Below are positions 61,847-64,000 of a stretch of 64,000 nucleotides of DNA, piece after piece (within the stretch, counting starts at the first letter, position 1; each line of letters begins with the position of its first letter). The notes under the pieces were generated by a model. That model ran no database searches, was not told the origin of the DNA, and was given only the letters and a program-made list of their open reading frames with translations. Source of the DNA: WLMZ01 sp963732585. Lineage in GTDB: Bacteria; Actinomycetota; Acidimicrobiia; Acidimicrobiales; Ilumatobacteraceae. The stretch spans positions 496,001 through 560,000 of the forward strand of contig CAVSZY010000004.1 in assembly GCA_963732585.1 (NCBI GenBank), read 5' to 3'. A program made the translations under genes and the position numbers.

Positions 61847-62625
61847 CCGTGCGCATCGCTGCCATCCAACACGACATCGTCTGGGGCGAACGAGAGGCGA
61901 ACTTCGTTCATTTGGCGACCCAGATCGCCGCCGCGGCCGCAGGCGGAGCGCGCCTTGCGTTGTTGAGCGAAACCTTCAGCACCGGTTTCGTCACTACCGG
62001 GCCGATCGGCGAAGTATTCAACGGGCCGTCTGCTCAGTTCCTCATCGAACAAGCCAGGTACCACAGGATGTGGGTGGCGGGCAGCTGCGCCGAATTCGCC
62101 GAGCCCAAGGTGCAGGGCTACGACAAACGGCCGTTCAACACCTTCATCCTTGCCGGGCCGAATGGCGAAGTGCATCGCTACCGCAAGTTGCGCCCGTTCA
62201 CCTACGGCGGGGAAGCAAAGTATTTCCGAGCTGGACAGGTCGACCCGCAGCAGATCGTGATCGCGGGGCTGCGTGTCACTCCGTTCATCTGCTACGACCT
62301 GCGTTTCGCCGATCTGTTCTGGAAACAGGCCGAGGCGACGGATGTCTATCTCGTTCCCGCCAATTGGCCGACGCCGCGCCGCGAGCATTGGAAAGCGTTG
62401 CTGATCGCCCGGGCAATCGAGAACCAGGCCTATGTCGTTGGCTGCAACCGCGTCGGTGAGGGTGGCGGCCTCGGCTACAGCGGCGACAGTTGCATCATCG
62501 ACCCGTTGGGTCAGGTGCTTGCCTCCGCCTCAGGAAGCGAATCGATCCTCGTGGCCGACATCAGCGCTGAGCGGGTCGCCACGGTTCGCAAAGACCTGCC
62601 GTTTCTCGCCGACCGCCCGCGTTAG
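61843..62625 (+). CDS. Omega-amidase-like carbon-nitrogen hydrolase
   Basis: A 260-residue nitrilase-superfamily enzyme with the Glu (LLSETFSTG), Lys (YRKLRPFTYGGE) and Cys (FICYDLRFADLF) triad. It resembles YafV/Nit2, which hydrolyse alpha-ketoglutaramate and alpha-ketosuccinamate. It overlaps the aminotransferase stop by ATGA, a common pairing for clearing toxic keto-amides (family knowledge). Confidence 0.88.
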   Translation: MTVRIAAIQHDIVWGEREANFVHLATQIAAAAAGGARLALLSETFSTGFVTTGPIGEVFNGPSAQFLIEQARYHRMWVAGSCAEFAEPKVQGYDKRPFNTFILAGPNGEVHRYRKLRPFTYGGEAKYFRAGQVDPQQIVIAGLRVTPFICYDLRFADLFWKQAEATDVYLVPANWPTPRREHWKALLIARAIENQAYVVGCNRVGEGGGLGYSGDSCIIDPLGQVLASASGSESILVADISAERVATVRKDLPFLADRPR

Positions 62626-62626
62626 C

Positions 62627-63169
62627 TCAGCTCGGCCGCTGCCACAGCGATTCGCCGTCGGCCGCGCCACCCGGCGGCTGCCAGGTGCGCACGTCGACCG
62701 GTGCTGGCAGCTGCACTTCAATCCCATGATGGGCCTGTGACGTGACCGCCGACGACGACGGCGCCACGGGACTGGCGGGCATCGAGACCACGATTTGTTG
62801 GGCTGGGCGGTTGGCCATCACCCCGATCAGCACCGCCGCTGCGTAGAGCAGCCCGCCAAGGACGATCGTCGGGACAATGGATTGCGCAACTGTCGCGATC
62901 TTGTACCAATTGGACACATTCGATGGTCCAAAATTCGCTTCACCAAATTGCCTCCAGAAGCCGATTGCGCCGAGGAGGCCGAACGCGATTACCACCACTG
63001 CGAAGATCTTCAAACCGCGAATCGTTCGCTCCACATTCGCAGGAGCGACGTCTGCCGTTGCGGGATCGATCTCATCGGAGCCGTCGTGCACGGTTAGCCG
63101 GTTCGGATTCATTCCTTCACTATGCCTCAAAAGCTCTACCGTGTCAGCGAGGCCGTCGAATCGGTTCAT
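62627..63169 (-). CDS. Two-pass membrane protein of unknown function
   Basis: A 180-residue protein with two hydrophobic segments (GLKIFAVVVIAFGLLGAIGF and IVPTIVLGGLLYAAAVLIGV) and a Pro-rich C-terminal tail. ATG 63169 overlaps the GNAT gene stop (ATGA), which decides the start; an ATG at 63112 has a GAAGGA too close to it. The layout resembles small DUF-type actinobacterial membrane proteins; no domain is recognised. Confidence 0.65.
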   Translation of the reverse strand: MNRFDGLADTVELLRHSEGMNPNRLTVHDGSDEIDPATADVAPANVERTIRGLKIFAVVVIAFGLLGAIGFWRQFGEANFGPSNVSNWYKIATVAQSIVPTIVLGGLLYAAAVLIGVMANRPAQQIVVSMPASPVAPSSSAVTSQAHHGIEVQLPAPVDVRTWQPPGGAADGESLWQRPS

Positions 63170-63645
63170 CCGAGTTGCTTGGCCAGCATGCTGACCAAGA
63201 ACCCGTAGTCGGTTTCCTGCTGGCCAACCTCGACGAACCCGAGGCGTTGATGGAAGCGCAGTGAGCCATCGTTGAGCGGGCGAAGGTTGACCTCGCAGGT
63301 CAACATCGCCGTTCCCGCAATGGCATCCTCGACAGCTGCGTACAGCGCAGCGCCGACGCCAAGATTGCGCGCCGACTCCGACACGGCGATTCGATCGAGG
63401 TAGGCGAAGTCGTCGTAGCGCTCGCAGAACCAGCGGTAGTTGACGCTGTGGTAATCGGCACCTGGACCGAAGTTGATGCAAAACCCGACGACCTCGTCGT
63501 CATGCTCTGACACCAGGCTGATCAGCGACTCAGCGACGAGGGCCGCCATCTTGGTTTCGTCGGCCTCGCTCACGGCTGGAACGGCGGCATTGTTGATCGC
63601 CACGACGGCGGGGATATCGGCAACCTGCAACGCTCGAATCTTCAT
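63166..63645 (-). CDS. GNAT-family N-acetyltransferase
   Basis: A 159-residue GNAT fold protein. IAVSESARNLGVGAALYAAV is the acetyl-CoA binding block and RFHQRLGFVEVGQ is the C-terminal block. The substrate is unknown. It is coupled to the downstream two-pass membrane protein gene. Confidence 0.85.
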   Translation of the reverse strand: MKIRALQVADIPAVVAINNAAVPAVSEADETKMAALVAESLISLVSEHDDEVVGFCINFGPGADYHSVNYRWFCERYDDFAYLDRIAVSESARNLGVGAALYAAVEDAIAGTAMLTCEVNLRPLNDGSLRFHQRLGFVEVGQQETDYGFLVSMLAKQLG

Positions 63646-63820
63646 CGCCGGGAGCGTAATCGTCGAGCCGAGACAGTGGACACATCACGCGGTTGAACAG
63701 ATGCGACAGTGTGCGCTACAACTCGCACAGCGAGGGCAGATTCGCACGACACCGCTTCCGCCACGCCGATTCGCTGAATTGAGGACAACCTGCGCGCACC
63801 CTCTGACTAAGGTCGCTTCG

Positions 63821-64000
63821 ATGGAGGGCGAACCGCTGATCTGCGCCACCGCGCTGGAGAAACGTTTCGGCGACTTCGTCGCCGTCAATGGCATCGACTT
63901 CGCCGTGCAGCGCGGCGAGTCTTTCGGCTTTCTCGGCCCCAACGGCGCTGGGAAATCCTCGACGATGCGCATGATCGGCTGTACCTCGCCAGTCACCGCC
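63821..64000 (+). CDS. ABC transporter ATP-binding protein, 5' end only
   Basis: The first 60 residues of an ABC-2-type exporter ATPase: ALEKRFGDFVAVNGIDFAV precedes Walker A GPNGAGKSS. The gene runs off the window, so domain and substrate cannot be judged. ATG 63821 is the likely start; no strong ribosome site is seen. Confidence 0.8.
   Translation, partial: MEGEPLICATALEKRFGDFVAVNGIDFAVQRGESFGFLGPNGAGKSSTMRMIGCTSPVTA

Overview
The window reads as chromosomal DNA of a high-GC actinobacterium. A mycothiol-type formaldehyde dehydrogenase with its metallo-beta-lactamase partner, an acyl-CoA carboxylase epsilon subunit, a LigC-type ligase, ECF sigma / membrane-partner pairs, DUF2510 and many Thr/Ala/Pro-rich secreted linkers point to Actinomycetota, probably Acidimicrobiia (Ilumatobacter-like). 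The class-level placement is inference; no rRNA is present to confirm it.

Layout. 0-9 kb: a truncated zinc-ribbon membrane protein, a GGDEF/EAL protein with a degenerate EAL half, gluQ plus a 2OG-oxygenase, an L,D-transpeptidase lipoprotein, a degenerate GGDEF protein, a Rieske/metallo-beta-lactamase fusion and a frame-broken pentapeptide-repeat DUF2510 protein. 9-13.6 kb: an ABC exporter pair, a sulfurtransferase, pheA and tRNA-Thr. 13.7-17.1 kb: a decayed accessory patch directly after tRNA-Thr. It holds three toxin-antitoxin modules whose antitoxins are open and whose toxins are damaged, plus an IS982-like transposase remnant. 17.1-29.7 kb: an ECF sigma pair, hydrolase, carotenoid oxygenase, two SDRs, an intact GGDEF/EAL protein, a frameshifted phosphoesterase, an RDD protein, acyl-CoA carboxylase beta/epsilon and ligC. 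29.7-34.2 kb: a CopC/CopD-like fusion, dnaX and recR. 34.2-34.7 kb: two tandem copies of an apparent structured small RNA, each with its own promoter. 34.7-38 kb: thiolase, crotonyl-CoA carboxylase/reductase and methylmalonyl-CoA epimerase, then the first RlmI-like methyltransferase. 39-52 kb: secreted and cell-wall proteins, an exonuclease, the SRP RNA, two tRNA-Ser and tRNA-Arg, transaldolase, tadA, an intact VapBC pair, a LysM/transglycosylase-like protein, an M28 peptidase and a large secreted propeller-like protein. 52-64 kb: a sigma-factor operon beside two membrane proteins, an enolase-superfamily dehydratase, bioY, plsC, a second RlmI paralogue, the mycothiol formaldehyde module, cdd, an aminotransferase/omega-amidase pair, a GNAT protein and the start of an ABC ATPase.

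Functional links. Biotin uptake (BioY), a biotin-dependent carboxylase, thiolase, Ccr and epimerase fit ethylmalonyl-CoA/propionyl-CoA metabolism. dnaX, recR, ligC and a flap-type exonuclease form a replication/repair set, with the SRP RNA a few kb away. Three GGDEF-family proteins indicate c-di-GMP signalling.

The strongest candidate for something undescribed is the duplicated RNA at 34.26-34.65 kb. Its stem bases differ in a compensatory way between copies while a C-rich loop stays identical. Several host genes carry single-base frame breaks (DUF2510 protein, phosphoesterase, MscS-like protein). These may be sequence errors, so the apparent toxin inactivation needs read-level confirmation.
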